A DNA stretch of 64,000 nucleotides from Pseudooceanicola spongiae (GTDB taxonomy: Bacteria > Pseudomonadota > Alphaproteobacteria > Rhodobacterales > Rhodobacteraceae), in the NCBI RefSeq assembly GCF_014899185.1, contig NZ_CP045201.1, positions 2,891,501 to 2,955,500 of the forward strand, written 5' to 3'. The position numbers and the translations under genes are program-made. The first letter of the stretch is position 1, and every line of letters begins with the position of its first letter. Shown here piece after piece: positions 45,967 to 54,923 of the stretch. The notes beneath the pieces are model-generated. The model had not been told where the DNA came from. It worked only from the letters and a program-made list of their open reading frames with translations, and ran no database searches.

Positions 45967-48752
45967 TGGCCCAATCTGTCCAGCAGTGCAGGCACATGCA
46001 CCTGGTCGGATTTATAATTGCCTGTCAGCACATGCATGATCAGGTTCACACCGAAGCGCATCGCAATTTCGCGCTGCCGCTCGCCCGCAAAGCCACTGCC
46101 GACGGGGACCAGAGGGTTACCGTTGCCATCCACAGCCCAGGCCGAGGCCCAGTCATTGCCGCCGATCACCACAGGCGTCACACCATCGTTGAGGTTACGG
46201 AACGGCATCCCCTCAATCAGTTCAGCATCTGCGGGGGCGGCTTCGACCCATATGGTGCCTTGTGCAAACCGGCCAGGAAAGTCCTGCAGCAGGTAGAATG
46301 TGCGCGTCAGCACGTGATCCTTCGGGATCTGCTCCAGCGCCGGGATATCCAGAGGGCGGGCAATTTCCTGCAGGCGGCGCCCTTCGGGACTGGCGGCACC
46401 AAATCCCGCAATATCGGCGTCGCGCGTATCGAACAGGATCATCCCGCCGGTGCGAAGGTAGCGGTTGAGCTTGGTATAGGCCTCATCGGAGGGGATCGGC
46501 TGCGAGGCGCTGATCGGCCAGTAGAGGAAGGGAAACAGCGACAACTCATCCGTTTCGATATTCACCGCCATGGGTGCAGCAGGCTCGACCGAGGTGCGAA
46601 AGAACAGTGTGTCCGACAAACCCTGAAGCCCGGCCTGCGCAAGATCGTCGAGTTGTTTGTTGCCCGTGACGACGTGCGCCAGAACCACCTCGGAAGTGGC
46701 GGCAATCGCGAAATCATCCGCGCTCATTGCGTCTTGTGCACGGGCCTGCGGCGCGGGCATCAGCAGCACGAAAATGGCAAGGGCTGCGGCCGTGGGCCGT
46801 GCACCGCGCAGCCGGCCGGACAGGGAAAGCGAGGCCAGAATATCCGCCAGAAGGGCTAAAAGGGCCAAGGCGAGCAGAAGGCCGCCAAGCGGCGTCTCCT
46901 CAGTCCGGGCGAGGCCTTCGACACTGACATCGGCGGGCCAGCGCGTGGGGGTCAGCGTGCTCTCGGCGCTCAGGACGTTGCGGGCGATGCTGCGATCCTC
47001 GCTCTGATAGAGACCCGGGTGCAAATCGGGGCCAAGTGGCGCGCCGAGCAGCAGGGCCCCATCGACACCGGACAGCGTGCCTGCATTGGAAATTGTCCCG
47101 AAGGCATCCACGATCCGCTGCGGCTGCCAGATCGAACCTTCCAGATCGCCGGGGTCAGGCGTGGCGGTGGCGGAACTCACCGAAAGCCGCTCCATCATCT
47201 GAACGAACAAACCGGAGAGCGGCAGGTTCGACCATTCGGTATTGGCGGTCACGTGGAACAGCACCACCTGCCCCTGCTCGATGCGTTTGCGCGTCACCAG
47301 AGGCGTGCCGTCGGTGAGCCGCGCGATGACGCGCGATGACAGAGTCGGATCGGGCTGCGCCATCACTTGCGAGGACACGGTAACATCGTCGGGAATATCG
47401 AGACCGGAAAAGGGGCTGTCCTCGTCAAAGGCCGCCAAGGTCTTGGGTTCGCCCCAGCTCATCGCGCCGCCGACATTGCGCCCACCTTCGCGCAGACGCA
47501 CGGGCATGAGGGCATCTTCGGTGTCGCGGCTGACCTCACTCGCAGCCAGGCGGGGGCCCGCGAAACGCAACAGCATCCCACCCTGCGCCACCCAGTCCAG
47601 CAGCATCTTTTCTTCGCCATCCGACAGAGTGGCGACATCGGCGAGCACGATCACATCGGGGTTGGCGGGAAGGATGTCGGTCAGTGCGCCGTGCAGCAGA
47701 TCCGCACTCGGCTCCAGCGCCTTTTCGAGGTAGTGCAGCGGTGACAGCAGCTCCAGCCCCTCGCGGTCATCGCGCCCGGCGATCAGCGCAACTTCGCGGC
47801 GGCGCAGCCCGTCATCCGTCAGCGATACCGCCCCGGCAGAGCGTTCGCCCGCAATCGCGAAATGCGTCAGGCGCGCCCGCAACTCCGGCGGCAGGGCAAG
47901 GTCTTTTTCGGCAACGGCACTGCCGGCGGCGAAGGTCATCTCGGTCGTGTCCAGCACCCGCATCGTGCCGGCTGGATCGCGCCCATGTGCCTGAACGGAA
48001 ATCACCTGCGGCGTCTCCAGATCATGCGACGCGCGGATCGCCGTGAGCTTTACTATACCGTCGGCAAAGCCGCTCGGGCGGAGCGCGATAACATCCTGTC
48101 CGGTCTCCAGTACGCGAACCGGGCCTTTGTTACTGACGGCTGCCAGCACCTCGGCACGCCCCGGACGGTCCAGCCCGTCAGAGACCCAGACCGTCTCAAA
48201 ACCACGCTCCAGTCCCTTCAGATCCCCGATCAGCCGGGTCATTTCAGGTGCATCGGAGGCCGCCGGTTCCCAGGCCTGAGGCGCGAGGCCAGGCAGGCGC
48301 GTTAGCCATGTTTCTGCACTCTGGAACATCGGCGCGTCCGGCGTGGTCAGGCGCACGACAGCGGCGGGACGGCCTTCGCGCATGGCCTCGTTGAGCAGCG
48401 TTGCAACCGCGGTTTCCTTGCGCGGCCATTCGCTGGCCGAGGCCCAGCTGCCATCAAGCAGGATCAACAGCGGCCCGGAGGCCTTTTGCGCTTCCTGCTT
48501 GGGGTTCAGCACAGGCCCCGCAAGCCCGATGATCACGGCCGCAACAGCCAACATCCGCAGCAGCAGCAACCACCAGGGCGTGCGGTCACTGACGCTTTCG
48601 TCGTCCTTCAGGCCCAGCAGCAACGCCACCCCGGGAAACCGGCGACGCACCGGCGCTGGCGGCACCGCGCGCAGCAGAACCCACAGAATGGGCAGGCCCG
48701 CGAGGGCGATCAGCAACCAGGGCGCGGCAAAACCAATCGGACCAAGAATCAC
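45963..48752 (-). CDS. BatA-like / DUF4159 domain protein
   Basis: 929 residues starting with GTG. The N-terminal ~80 residues with GFAAPWLLIALAGLPILW and a second helix match the BatA/aerotolerance-type domain. A long middle region holds a VWA-like section (LLILLDGSWASA), a third membrane segment (GGLLLALALLALLADILAS) near 645, and a C-terminal DUF4159 domain (~700-929: DELSLFPFLYWPIS, LNRYLRTGGMILFDTRD). The gene overlaps DUF58 by one base. Function unknown; MoxR-linked operons are thought to assemble or activate membrane or secreted targets. Confidence 0.8.
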   Translation of the reverse strand: MILGPIGFAAPWLLIALAGLPILWVLLRAVPPAPVRRRFPGVALLLGLKDDESVSDRTPWWLLLLRMLAVAAVIIGLAGPVLNPKQEAQKASGPLLILLDGSWASASEWPRKETAVATLLNEAMREGRPAAVVRLTTPDAPMFQSAETWLTRLPGLAPQAWEPAASDAPEMTRLIGDLKGLERGFETVWVSDGLDRPGRAEVLAAVSNKGPVRVLETGQDVIALRPSGFADGIVKLTAIRASHDLETPQVISVQAHGRDPAGTMRVLDTTEMTFAAGSAVAEKDLALPPELRARLTHFAIAGERSAGAVSLTDDGLRRREVALIAGRDDREGLELLSPLHYLEKALEPSADLLHGALTDILPANPDVIVLADVATLSDGEEKMLLDWVAQGGMLLRFAGPRLAASEVSRDTEDALMPVRLREGGRNVGGAMSWGEPKTLAAFDEDSPFSGLDIPDDVTVSSQVMAQPDPTLSSRVIARLTDGTPLVTRKRIEQGQVVLFHVTANTEWSNLPLSGLFVQMMERLSVSSATATPDPGDLEGSIWQPQRIVDAFGTISNAGTLSGVDGALLLGAPLGPDLHPGLYQSEDRSIARNVLSAESTLTPTRWPADVSVEGLARTEETPLGGLLLALALLALLADILASLSLSGRLRGARPTAAALAIFVLLMPAPQARAQDAMSADDFAIAATSEVVLAHVVTGNKQLDDLAQAGLQGLSDTLFFRTSVEPAAPMAVNIETDELSLFPFLYWPISASQPIPSDEAYTKLNRYLRTGGMILFDTRDADIAGFGAASPEGRRLQEIARPLDIPALEQIPKDHVLTRTFYLLQDFPGRFAQGTIWVEAAPADAELIEGMPFRNLNDGVTPVVIGGNDWASAWAVDGNGNPLVPVGSGFAGERQREIAMRFGVNLIMHVLTGNYKSDQVHVPALLDRLGQ

Positions 48753-49627
48753 TACGACGTCCCCCTGTCGAGCGCCTGCCAGATCCAGAGCAGCGCGGAT
48801 TGCGCGGAGCCCTCGGTATGGTGCGTGTTGAATTGCCAGCCCGTCGCACGGCAGAGCGCCGTCAGCTCGTCCTTCCGCTCGGCCAGCCGTGTCAGATAGC
48901 GGTCGCGCAGATCGTTGGCTTTCAGCGTCTCATGGGCAACAGAGCCGCCGACGCTTTCAAATATGGTGCGCCCCTGGAACGGAAAGGCCTCTTCGATCGG
49001 GTCGAGCACCTGCAGCAACACACCACGAATCCCGCGATCCGCAGCCTTGGTCAGTGCCAGCGTCAATTGGTCCATCGGCCCGAGGAAATCGGACACGAAC
49101 AGCGCCCGGGTATTCGGAATCATCGAGCGATGCTCAGGCACGCCGTAGTCCTGCTCAGCGGGCAGCGAAAAGAACTCCGCCAGCCGCAGGATCTGGTCAT
49201 TGCCCCGGCGTGGCGGCAGCGTGGTGCCGGTCAGGCCGACACGCTCACCGCCGCGCACCAGCAAAATAGCAGTCGCCAGCGCCAGATTGCGGGCGCGGTC
49301 ACCCTTTTGCGGCAGGTTCCTGGATGAGGTAAACTGCATCGACGAGGATTGATCGACCCAGAGCATGACGCTCTGCGCGATCTGCCATTCGCGTTCGCGC
49401 ACGAACCGCTCATCCGAGCGTGCCGAGCGCCGCCAGTCGATCATACGGCGCGGATCGCCCGGCTGCACGGGGCGGTACTGCCAGAAATCATCCCCCAGAC
49501 CAGCGCGCCGCCGTCCGTGATCGCCCAGCAGGACGGTCCCGGCCAGCTGTTCAGCGCGGGCCAGCAGAGGTGGAAACTTCGCGGCTTCCTCCTCAGCCCG
49601 GTGACGAAGGGCGGCGGGTGTTCTCAC
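48752..49627 (-). CDS. DUF58 domain protein
   Basis: 291 residues. The DUF58 core GLGDDFWQYRPVQPGDPRRMIDWRRSARSDERFVRE is followed by a VWA-like start, MLWVDQSSSMQF, with metal-ion-site character (DxSxS). Starts with GTG 49627 overlapping the MoxR stop by 4 nt. DUF58 proteins pair with MoxR AAA+ ATPases; the usual interpretation is a chaperone-like complex for a client protein, not proven here. Confidence 0.88.
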   Translation of the reverse strand: MRTPAALRHRAEEEAAKFPPLLARAEQLAGTVLLGDHGRRRAGLGDDFWQYRPVQPGDPRRMIDWRRSARSDERFVREREWQIAQSVMLWVDQSSSMQFTSSRNLPQKGDRARNLALATAILLVRGGERVGLTGTTLPPRRGNDQILRLAEFFSLPAEQDYGVPEHRSMIPNTRALFVSDFLGPMDQLTLALTKAADRGIRGVLLQVLDPIEEAFPFQGRTIFESVGGSVAHETLKANDLRDRYLTRLAERKDELTALCRATGWQFNTHHTEGSAQSALLWIWQALDRGTS

Positions 49628-50631
49628 GCGGCGGCCTCGATCCCCGAAACGCTGGCGGCAACATCAGAAATCAACGTGCGCAGGTCATCCCCGCGCGCCC
49701 GGGCCGCAAAGTTGAGCCCCATGCGATGCGATAGCACCGGTTGCGCCATGGCCAGAACATCTTCGGGCGAGGGCGCGAGGCGCCCCTGCAGCATGGCCCG
49801 CGCACGTACCGTCAGCATCAACGCCTGTGCCGCACGCGGACCCGGGCCCCAGGACACCGTTTCGCGCACCCTTTGCGAGGCCGAAGAATCATCCGGTCGG
49901 CAGGCGCGCACCAGATCGAGGATCATCTCGACGATACTGTCACCAACCGGCATCCGCCGCAGCAGCATCTGGGCGTCCAGCAGCTCAGAATCGGTAAACA
50001 CCGCATGGGCCTGCGTTTCGGTCGCCCCGGTGGTGGAGAGGAGAATCGCCCGTTCCGTATCGCGGTCCGGATAGTCGACGTCGATCTTGACGAGGAACCG
50101 GTCAAGCTGCGCTTCGGGCAGCGGATAGGTGCCTTCCTGCTCGATCGGGTTCTGCGTGGCAAGGACGTGGAACGGCTTGCCGAGGGGGCGATCTTCTCCC
50201 GCGACTGTGACCATTTTCTCCTGCATCGCCTGCAGCAGTGCCGACTGGGTGCGCGGCGAGGCGCGGTTGATTTCATCCGCCATCAACAGCTGACAGAACA
50301 CCGGCCCAGAGAGAAACCGAAAGCTGCGCGACCCGTCTGCGGCCGTCTCAAGTACCTCGGAACCAAGGATATCTGCGGGCATCAGGTCCGGGGTGAACTG
50401 GATGCGACTGCCGTCCAGCCCCATCACCGTCGACAGCGTCTCGACCAGCCGCGTCTTGCCGAGGCCGGGCAGGCCGATCAGCAGGGCGTGCCCACCACAC
50501 AGCAAGGCCGACAGCGTCAGGTCGACAACCGTCTCCTGCCCGACAAATCGCTGGGTGATGGAGGCCTTGGCGCGGGCCAGCTTTTCCTCGACCGCTTCGA
50601 TGGCTGTCACGAGGTCATCTGCATCCGTCAT
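49624..50631 (-). CDS. MoxR-family AAA+ ATPase
   Basis: 335 residues. Walker [12 protein letters not shown], Walker [20 protein letters not shown], sensor 1 [22 protein letters not shown] and a C-terminal AAA lid are all present. First gene of the MoxR-DUF58-DUF4159-membrane protein operon (minus strand, all overlapping). MoxR ATPases act as chaperone-like modulators of partner proteins with VWA domains, which are present downstream. Confidence 0.93.
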   Translation of the reverse strand: MTDADDLVTAIEAVEEKLARAKASITQRFVGQETVVDLTLSALLCGGHALLIGLPGLGKTRLVETLSTVMGLDGSRIQFTPDLMPADILGSEVLETAADGSRSFRFLSGPVFCQLLMADEINRASPRTQSALLQAMQEKMVTVAGEDRPLGKPFHVLATQNPIEQEGTYPLPEAQLDRFLVKIDVDYPDRDTERAILLSTTGATETQAHAVFTDSELLDAQMLLRRMPVGDSIVEMILDLVRACRPDDSSASQRVRETVSWGPGPRAAQALMLTVRARAMLQGRLAPSPEDVLAMAQPVLSHRMGLNFAARARGDDLRTLISDVAASVSGIEAAA

Positions 50632-50701
50632 GGCAAAAACTCCTGTTCGACCTATATCTTGTTTAACGAACTGTACTCACGAGATGGTTAACGGCCAATT
50701 C

Positions 50702-51295
50702 ATGCTCACACAAAATACCGTGAAAGTGACAGCAGAGAGTATCCTTGCCTCTGCAAAAGCAGCCAAAGGCCGCGGACTTCCGCCTGTTCACAAGTGGAAC
50801 CCGGACTTCTGCGGCAATCTGGACATGCGTATCGCACGCGACGGGACGTGGTTCTACCTCGGAACGCCGATCGGGCGGCCCGAACTGGTGCGCCTGTTCT
50901 CCACGATTCTGCGCAAGGATGGGGATGATTACTTTCTGATCACCCCTGTCGAAAAAGTCGGCATCACGGTGGAGGACGCACCCTTCGTCGCCGTTGATTT
51001 CGAGGTTGAGGGCACCGGCCCCGAACAGGTTCTGACCTTCCTGACAAACGTGGCAGATCAAGCAGTTGCGGGTCCCGATCACCCCATTCGCGTCGTGCGC
51101 GACCCCGACACCGGAGAGCCGTCGCCTTATGTCCTGGTGCGAGACCGGCTGGAGGCTCTGATCGACCGCAAGAGCTTTTACCGGCTGGTCGATCTGGGAG
51201 AGACCGCCGAAGTGGATGGCACAGCCTGGTTCGGTGTTCGCTCATCGGGGGCATTTTTCCCGATTATCCCTGCCGACGAGTTGACCGCACCCTAG
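50702..51295 (+). CDS. DUF1285 family protein
   Basis: About 197 residues matching DUF1285: GLPPVHKWNPDFCGNLDMRIARDG, TWFYLGTPIGRPELVRLFSTIL, YFLITPVEKVGITVEDAPFVAVDFE. Function unsettled; a two-lobed fold is known for the family. The start is uncertain: ATG 50702 (MLTQNT) or ATG 50684 (MVNGQF), neither with a clear ribosome-binding site. Divergent from the MoxR gene and 40 nt before the hydroxypyruvate isomerase-type gene. Confidence 0.82.
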   Translation: MLTQNTVKVTAESILASAKAAKGRGLPPVHKWNPDFCGNLDMRIARDGTWFYLGTPIGRPELVRLFSTILRKDGDDYFLITPVEKVGITVEDAPFVAVDFEVEGTGPEQVLTFLTNVADQAVAGPDHPIRVVRDPDTGEPSPYVLVRDRLEALIDRKSFYRLVDLGETAEVDGTAWFGVRSSGAFFPIIPADELTAP

Positions 51296-51335
51296 GCCAG
51301 ACGCATCGTGCTTGCGGAACGAGTGGGGTGCACAG

Positions 51336-52124
51336 ATGCCAAGGTTTGCTGCCAATCTGACGACGTTGTTTACCGAGTTTCCGATGCAGGAACGGGTTCT
51401 GGCCGCCGCCGAGGCTGGCTTCCAAGCCGTTGAAATCCAATACCCTTACGACACGCCGGCGCAGGATATCCGTAATGCGCTCGGCCTGGCGAACATGCCT
51501 CTGGTGCTGATCAATGCGCCGCCGCCAAACTATACCGGCGGCACCCCTGGCTTTGCCGCAACTCCGGGAGGGCAGGAGCGCTTTCGTCATGATTTCCGCC
51601 GGGCCCTGCGCTATGCGCAAGCACTGAAATCGCAGCATATTCACGTCATGTCGGGGGCGGCTTTTGGCGACAGGGCGCTGGAGACTATGGTCGATAATCT
51701 GCAATGGGCCTGCGCCTTCGCACCCGAGCAGAGCCTGACGATCGAACCGATGAATGCCCATGATCTGCCGGGCTATTTCATGTGCGATTTCGAGCTTGCC
51801 GCGCAGGTGATCGGGGCCGTCGACGCGGCCAATCTGGGGCTGCAGTTCGACACCTACCACGCCCATGTGATCACAGGCAATATACTGGAAACGTGGGATA
51901 AATATGGCCACCTGTGCCACCACGTCCAGATTGCCGGTGCCCCGGCACAGGACGAACCTGATCACGACCCCATCGACTTTCACGGCCTCTTCGCGCGTTT
52001 GGATGCGGCGGGCTATGAGGGGTGGGTTGGCGCGGATTATCGCCCGCGCGGCAGAACGCAGGACGGGCTTGGTTGGCTGGAGGAGGGGAAGGCGGGCCAT
52101 GACGCCTTCAAAAAACCCGCATGA
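51336..52124 (+). CDS. hyi: hydroxypyruvate isomerase family protein (TIM-barrel)
   Basis: 262-residue xylose-isomerase-like TIM-barrel. RFAANLTTLFTEFPMQER, AVEIQYPYDTPA, IEPMNAHDLPGYF, LQFDTYHAHVI and HVQIAGAPAQDEPDHDPIDF match Hyi, which interconverts hydroxypyruvate and tartronate semialdehyde in glyoxylate metabolism. GGGG precedes ATG 51336. The glycolate oxidase operon lies only ~9 kb away, so a shared glyoxylate branch is plausible. Other TIM-barrel isomerases (OtnI-like) cannot be excluded. Confidence 0.82.
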   Translation: MPRFAANLTTLFTEFPMQERVLAAAEAGFQAVEIQYPYDTPAQDIRNALGLANMPLVLINAPPPNYTGGTPGFAATPGGQERFRHDFRRALRYAQALKSQHIHVMSGAAFGDRALETMVDNLQWACAFAPEQSLTIEPMNAHDLPGYFMCDFELAAQVIGAVDAANLGLQFDTYHAHVITGNILETWDKYGHLCHHVQIAGAPAQDEPDHDPIDFHGLFARLDAAGYEGWVGADYRPRGRTQDGLGWLEEGKAGHDAFKKPA

Positions 52125-52136
52125 GGGGGCAGACTG

Positions 52137-52154
52137 CTGACAGAATGCTGTCAG
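52137..52154. promoter_or_regulatory. inverted repeat operator upstream of the VOC/WYL pair
   Basis: CTGACAG AATG CTGTCAG is a perfect 7-bp inverted repeat 50 bp before the VOC start. It is well placed for autoregulation by the WYL regulator encoded downstream. Inferred from position and symmetry. Confidence 0.55.
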
Positions 52155-52202
52155 GAGGGCTATGTCATACCATCTGCATCACCAACCCGAAGGAGATGTG
52201 AT

Positions 52203-52574
52203 ATGACACAGCAACCCATTGTTGTCTGGGCAGAAATTCCGGTCTCGGACCTGCCGAAAGCTGTCGATTTCTACAACGCCGTCTTTGACTGGCAGATGAC
52301 AATTTCGAAGATGGGGCCTGAGGAGGTCGCGGTACTTGGCAGCGCGGGGTCCGACATGGGCGTTTCCGGCAATCTGGTGCAGGGCGACTCGGGCAACGGC
52401 AAGGGCTCGGTGATCTACATCGCCGTAGCCAATCTCGCCTCCGCCACCGACCGCGCCAAGGTCGCCGGAGCGCCGATTCAGGCAGGCCCGGTCGAGATCC
52501 CCGCGGGGCGTTATGTGACCATCGAGGACCCGGACGGCAACCGCATCGGCCTGTTTGAACCAAAGGCCGCCTGA
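52203..52574 (+). CDS. VOC-fold (glyoxalase/bleomycin resistance-like) protein
   Basis: 123 residues: WAEIPVSDLPKAVDFYNAVFDW, SVIYIAVANLASATD, GRYVTIEDPDGNRIGLFEP, a canonical single VOC domain with a terminal Glu in the GLFEP motif. AAGGAG stands before the ATG. Coupled by a 1-nt overlap with the WYL regulator, so probably its target. Ligand unknown. Confidence 0.85.
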   Translation: MTQQPIVVWAEIPVSDLPKAVDFYNAVFDWQMTISKMGPEEVAVLGSAGSDMGVSGNLVQGDSGNGKGSVIYIAVANLASATDRAKVAGAPIQAGPVEIPAGRYVTIEDPDGNRIGLFEPKAA

Positions 52575-53377
52575 TGCGCCGCGCTGACCGTCTTTTCCAG
52601 ATTGTTCAATACCTTAGGGGCGGGCGTCTGGTGACGGCAGCGCAGCTGGCGGAGCGGCTGGAAGTGTCGCTCCGCACTATTTATCGCGACGTCGCGGACC
52701 TGATCGGATCGGGCGTTCCGATCGAGGGCGAAGCCGGTGTCGGCTATGTCATGCGGGCCGGATATGAGATGCCGCCGCTGATGTTTACCCAGAGCGAAAT
52801 CGTCGCTCTGGTGGCGGGGGCGCGGATGTTGCGGGCCTGGGGCGGGCTGGCGATGGCCGCCGCCGCCGAAGAGGCCTTGGTGAAGATCGAAACCGTCCTG
52901 CCGCCCGCCGCCCGCGACAGGGCGAATTCGGTGCAGATTCATGCCAGACCGATGCAGTCGATGCCAGTGGAATTGCGCGAGCGGGTCGACCGGATCGAGA
53001 CGGCGGTGCATGACAGAACGCGCCTGCACCTCAGCTATGGCGACGAAAAGGCCGAGAAAACTCAAAGGGTTGTGCGGCCTCTGGGGCTGTTCTTCTGGGG
53101 CAAGGTCTGGACACTGGTCGGCTGGTGCGAGCTGCGCTGCGACTTTCGCATGTTCCGTCTGGACCGCATCACCGAGATGAAGGCTGGCGCCCCCTTCCCC
53201 GTCGAGCGCGACAAATCCCTGACTGTTTTCTACACACAAATGCGGCGCGGCGATGGCTGCGAAATCGGGGGCGACTCCGGCCCCCGTCGCAGCGCCCCGG
53301 AAGCTGAAAACGGAATGTCGGTATCTGGTCGGTATCTGAACGGTATCCGGGCGGTGCGAAAACCGCCCGGAGGTTAA
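52574..53377 (+). CDS. WYL-domain (YafY-type) transcriptional regulator
   Basis: 267 residues. A DeoR-like helix-turn-helix at the start (RLFQIVQYLRGGRLVTAAQLAERL) and a WYL sensor domain (~135-205, including LSYGDEKAEKTQRVVRPLGLFFWG) are clear. The last ~40 residues are encoded by repeat DNA: a GGGGGC-type hairpin, an 11-bp tandem array and a CCGGGCGGT hairpin, so the true C-terminus may have been lengthened. Starts in the VOC stop codon (TGATG). Confidence 0.85.
   Translation: MRRADRLFQIVQYLRGGRLVTAAQLAERLEVSLRTIYRDVADLIGSGVPIEGEAGVGYVMRAGYEMPPLMFTQSEIVALVAGARMLRAWGGLAMAAAAEEALVKIETVLPPAARDRANSVQIHARPMQSMPVELRERVDRIETAVHDRTRLHLSYGDEKAEKTQRVVRPLGLFFWGKVWTLVGWCELRCDFRMFRLDRITEMKAGAPFPVERDKSLTVFYTQMRRGDGCEIGGDSGPRRSAPEAENGMSVSGRYLNGIRAVRKPPGG
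53320..53352 (-). repeat. 11-bp tandem repeat, array B (inside the WYL gene)
   Basis: Plus-strand units GGTATCTGGTC, GGTATCTGAAC, GGTATCCGGGC, reverse complements of the array A unit type (GATACC core). It encodes part of the last 20 residues of the WYL regulator. A GGGGGC GACTCC GGCCCCC-like hairpin sits ~30 bp upstream, at 53266. Confidence 0.8.
53347..53370 (+). terminator. hairpin at the end of the WYL regulator gene
   Basis: CCGGGCGGT GCGAAA ACCGCCCGG, a perfect 9-bp stem with a 6-nt loop, ending 7 nt before the stop codon's last base. No T run, so its role as terminator is uncertain. Confidence 0.45.
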
Positions 53378-53411
53378 CAGAGTGTGACGTTTTCGGCGGC
53401 GGCGCCGCCCC

Positions 53412-54350
53412 TCAGTGGCCGATCAGGGGCGCGCCGTGGCAGGCGTTCTCGGGCTCCTCAAGCTCGATCGTGACGTGGTGCAGACCGAAGGCCTCGTCCA
53501 GACAATCCTTGATCGCGGCGCGGGTGTCGTTGCGGCCCGTCGGCGTCGCGCAGGCCTCGGGCGTCAGGACGACATGGGCCTCAAGCGCGACCTCTTTTTC
53601 CTGCATCTGCCACAGGTGCAGGTGGTGGACCGAGGCGACGCCGCGCACCTGGCGCAGCTGGGCGGTCACCTCGCTGACGGTCGGGCTTTCGGGGCTGCCG
53701 AGCATCAGCAGGCGGATCACTGGCGTGATCTCGCTGCCCGCGTGCCAGAGGATATAGAGCGAGATGCCGATGGTGACGATGGGATCGACCAGCGTCCAGT
53801 CAAACAGCAGGATCACCGTCCCCGCCACGATCACCGCGACCGAGCCGAGGGCGTCGGCCACGTTGTGCAGGAAGGCGGCGCGCATGTTGACGCTGTCTTT
53901 CGACAGCTTCAGCACCAGCAGCGCCGTCACCGTGTCGATCACCAGCGCCACGGCGGCGACGATGACGACGGCCCAGCCCGCAACCTCGCGCGGGTCAAAG
54001 AAGCGCTGCACGCCCTCCGCCATCAGGAACAGGGCGATGACGATCAGCGTGGTGTAGTTGATGAGGGCGGCGACAACCTCGGCCCGGCCATAGCCGAAGG
54101 TCATCTCGGCATCCGCAGGGCGGCGGGCGATGCGGCGGGCGAGGAAGGCGATCACCAGCGACAGCGCGTCGGACAGGTTGTGGATGGCGTCGGCGATCAG
54201 GGCGAGCGAGCCGGAGAAGATGCCGGCGATGATCTGCACCACCGTCAGCAGGATATTGACCCCAACCGCCCAGGCGACGCGGCGGTCCCCGACAAGGTCC
54301 GGATCGGCGTGTGTATGGCCATGATGGCCGTGAGAATGATCATGCGGCAT
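53412..54350 (-). CDS. cation diffusion facilitator (CDF) metal exporter
   Basis: 312 residues with six membrane helices and a His-rich N-terminus (HDHSHGHHGHTHAD). The two metal-site motifs HNLSD and HNVAD fit the HxxxD pairs of CDF exporters of Zn, Cd or Co. A cytoplasmic C-terminal domain follows (QVRGVASVHHLHLWQ). It is divergent from a MerR regulator, and the intergenic region has a 19-bp-spaced promoter over a palindrome pointing here. Confidence 0.92.
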   Translation of the reverse strand: MPHDHSHGHHGHTHADPDLVGDRRVAWAVGVNILLTVVQIIAGIFSGSLALIADAIHNLSDALSLVIAFLARRIARRPADAEMTFGYGRAEVVAALINYTTLIVIALFLMAEGVQRFFDPREVAGWAVVIVAAVALVIDTVTALLVLKLSKDSVNMRAAFLHNVADALGSVAVIVAGTVILLFDWTLVDPIVTIGISLYILWHAGSEITPVIRLLMLGSPESPTVSEVTAQLRQVRGVASVHHLHLWQMQEKEVALEAHVVLTPEACATPTGRNDTRAAIKDCLDEAFGLHHVTIELEEPENACHGAPLIGH

Positions 54351-54398
54351 GGGGCGTCTTTCGTCTGGCTTGGCGGGGCTGGTCCCCGCGTTGCCTTT

Positions 54399-54429
54399 AA
54401 CATAGGATCTCTAGTGACTAGAGCTTCAA
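54399..54429 (-). promoter_or_regulatory. MerR-type promoter/operator for the CDF gene
   Basis: On the minus strand TTGAAG (54424-54429) and TATGTT (54399-54404) are 19 bp apart, and the spacer contains the perfect palindrome CTCTAG TGA CTAGAG (54409-54423). An over-long spacer with a central dyad is the classic arrangement activated by MerR-family metal sensors. Confidence 0.7.
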
Positions 54430-54443
54430 GAGGTTTTTTCACA

Positions 54444-54854
54444 ATGTTTTCCATCGGAGATCTGTCCAGGCGCACGGGCGTCAAGGTGCCCACGATCCGC
54501 TATTACGAACAGGCCGGGCTGCTGCCCGAGGGTGAGCGGACGGCGGGCAATCAGCGCCGCTACGCGCGCGCCGGGCTGGATCGGCTGCATTTCATTCGCC
54601 ACGCCCGCGACCTCGGCCTGCCGCTGGAGGCGATCCGGCATCTGCTGGAGCTGTCGGACAAGGGCCGCGATTGCCACGGCGCCCATGACATCGCGCGCAA
54701 CCATCTGGAGGACGTGCGCTCGCGCATCACCCGGCTGAAACGGCTGGAGGTCGAGCTGGAGCGCCTTTCGGCCGCCTGTGATCACGCGCCGGGCGAACCT
54801 TGCGGGCTGATCGAGGCGCTTGGCGATCACGGCCAGTGCGCCGGGGCGCATTAG
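54444..54854 (+). CDS. MerR-family metal-responsive regulator (ZntR/CadR-like)
   Basis: 136 residues: winged-helix start FSIGDLSRRTGVKVPTIRYYEQAGLLP, a coiled-coil dimer helix, and cysteines placed as in ZntR/CadR: DCHGAHD, AACDHAPGEPC and a terminal C near GQCAGAH. The final His/Cys-rich tail suggests Cd, Zn or Pb sensing. ATG 54444 has AGAGG upstream. Divergent from the CDF gene it most likely activates. Confidence 0.9.
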   Translation: MFSIGDLSRRTGVKVPTIRYYEQAGLLPEGERTAGNQRRYARAGLDRLHFIRHARDLGLPLEAIRHLLELSDKGRDCHGAHDIARNHLEDVRSRITRLKRLEVELERLSAACDHAPGEPCGLIEALGDHGQCAGAH

Positions 54855-54923
54855 CCGCATCGGATTGCCCTTGCGTCAGGGGTCCGCGGGGGCGTCTATG
54901 GGGCGAATGCGAGGGAATTTCCC

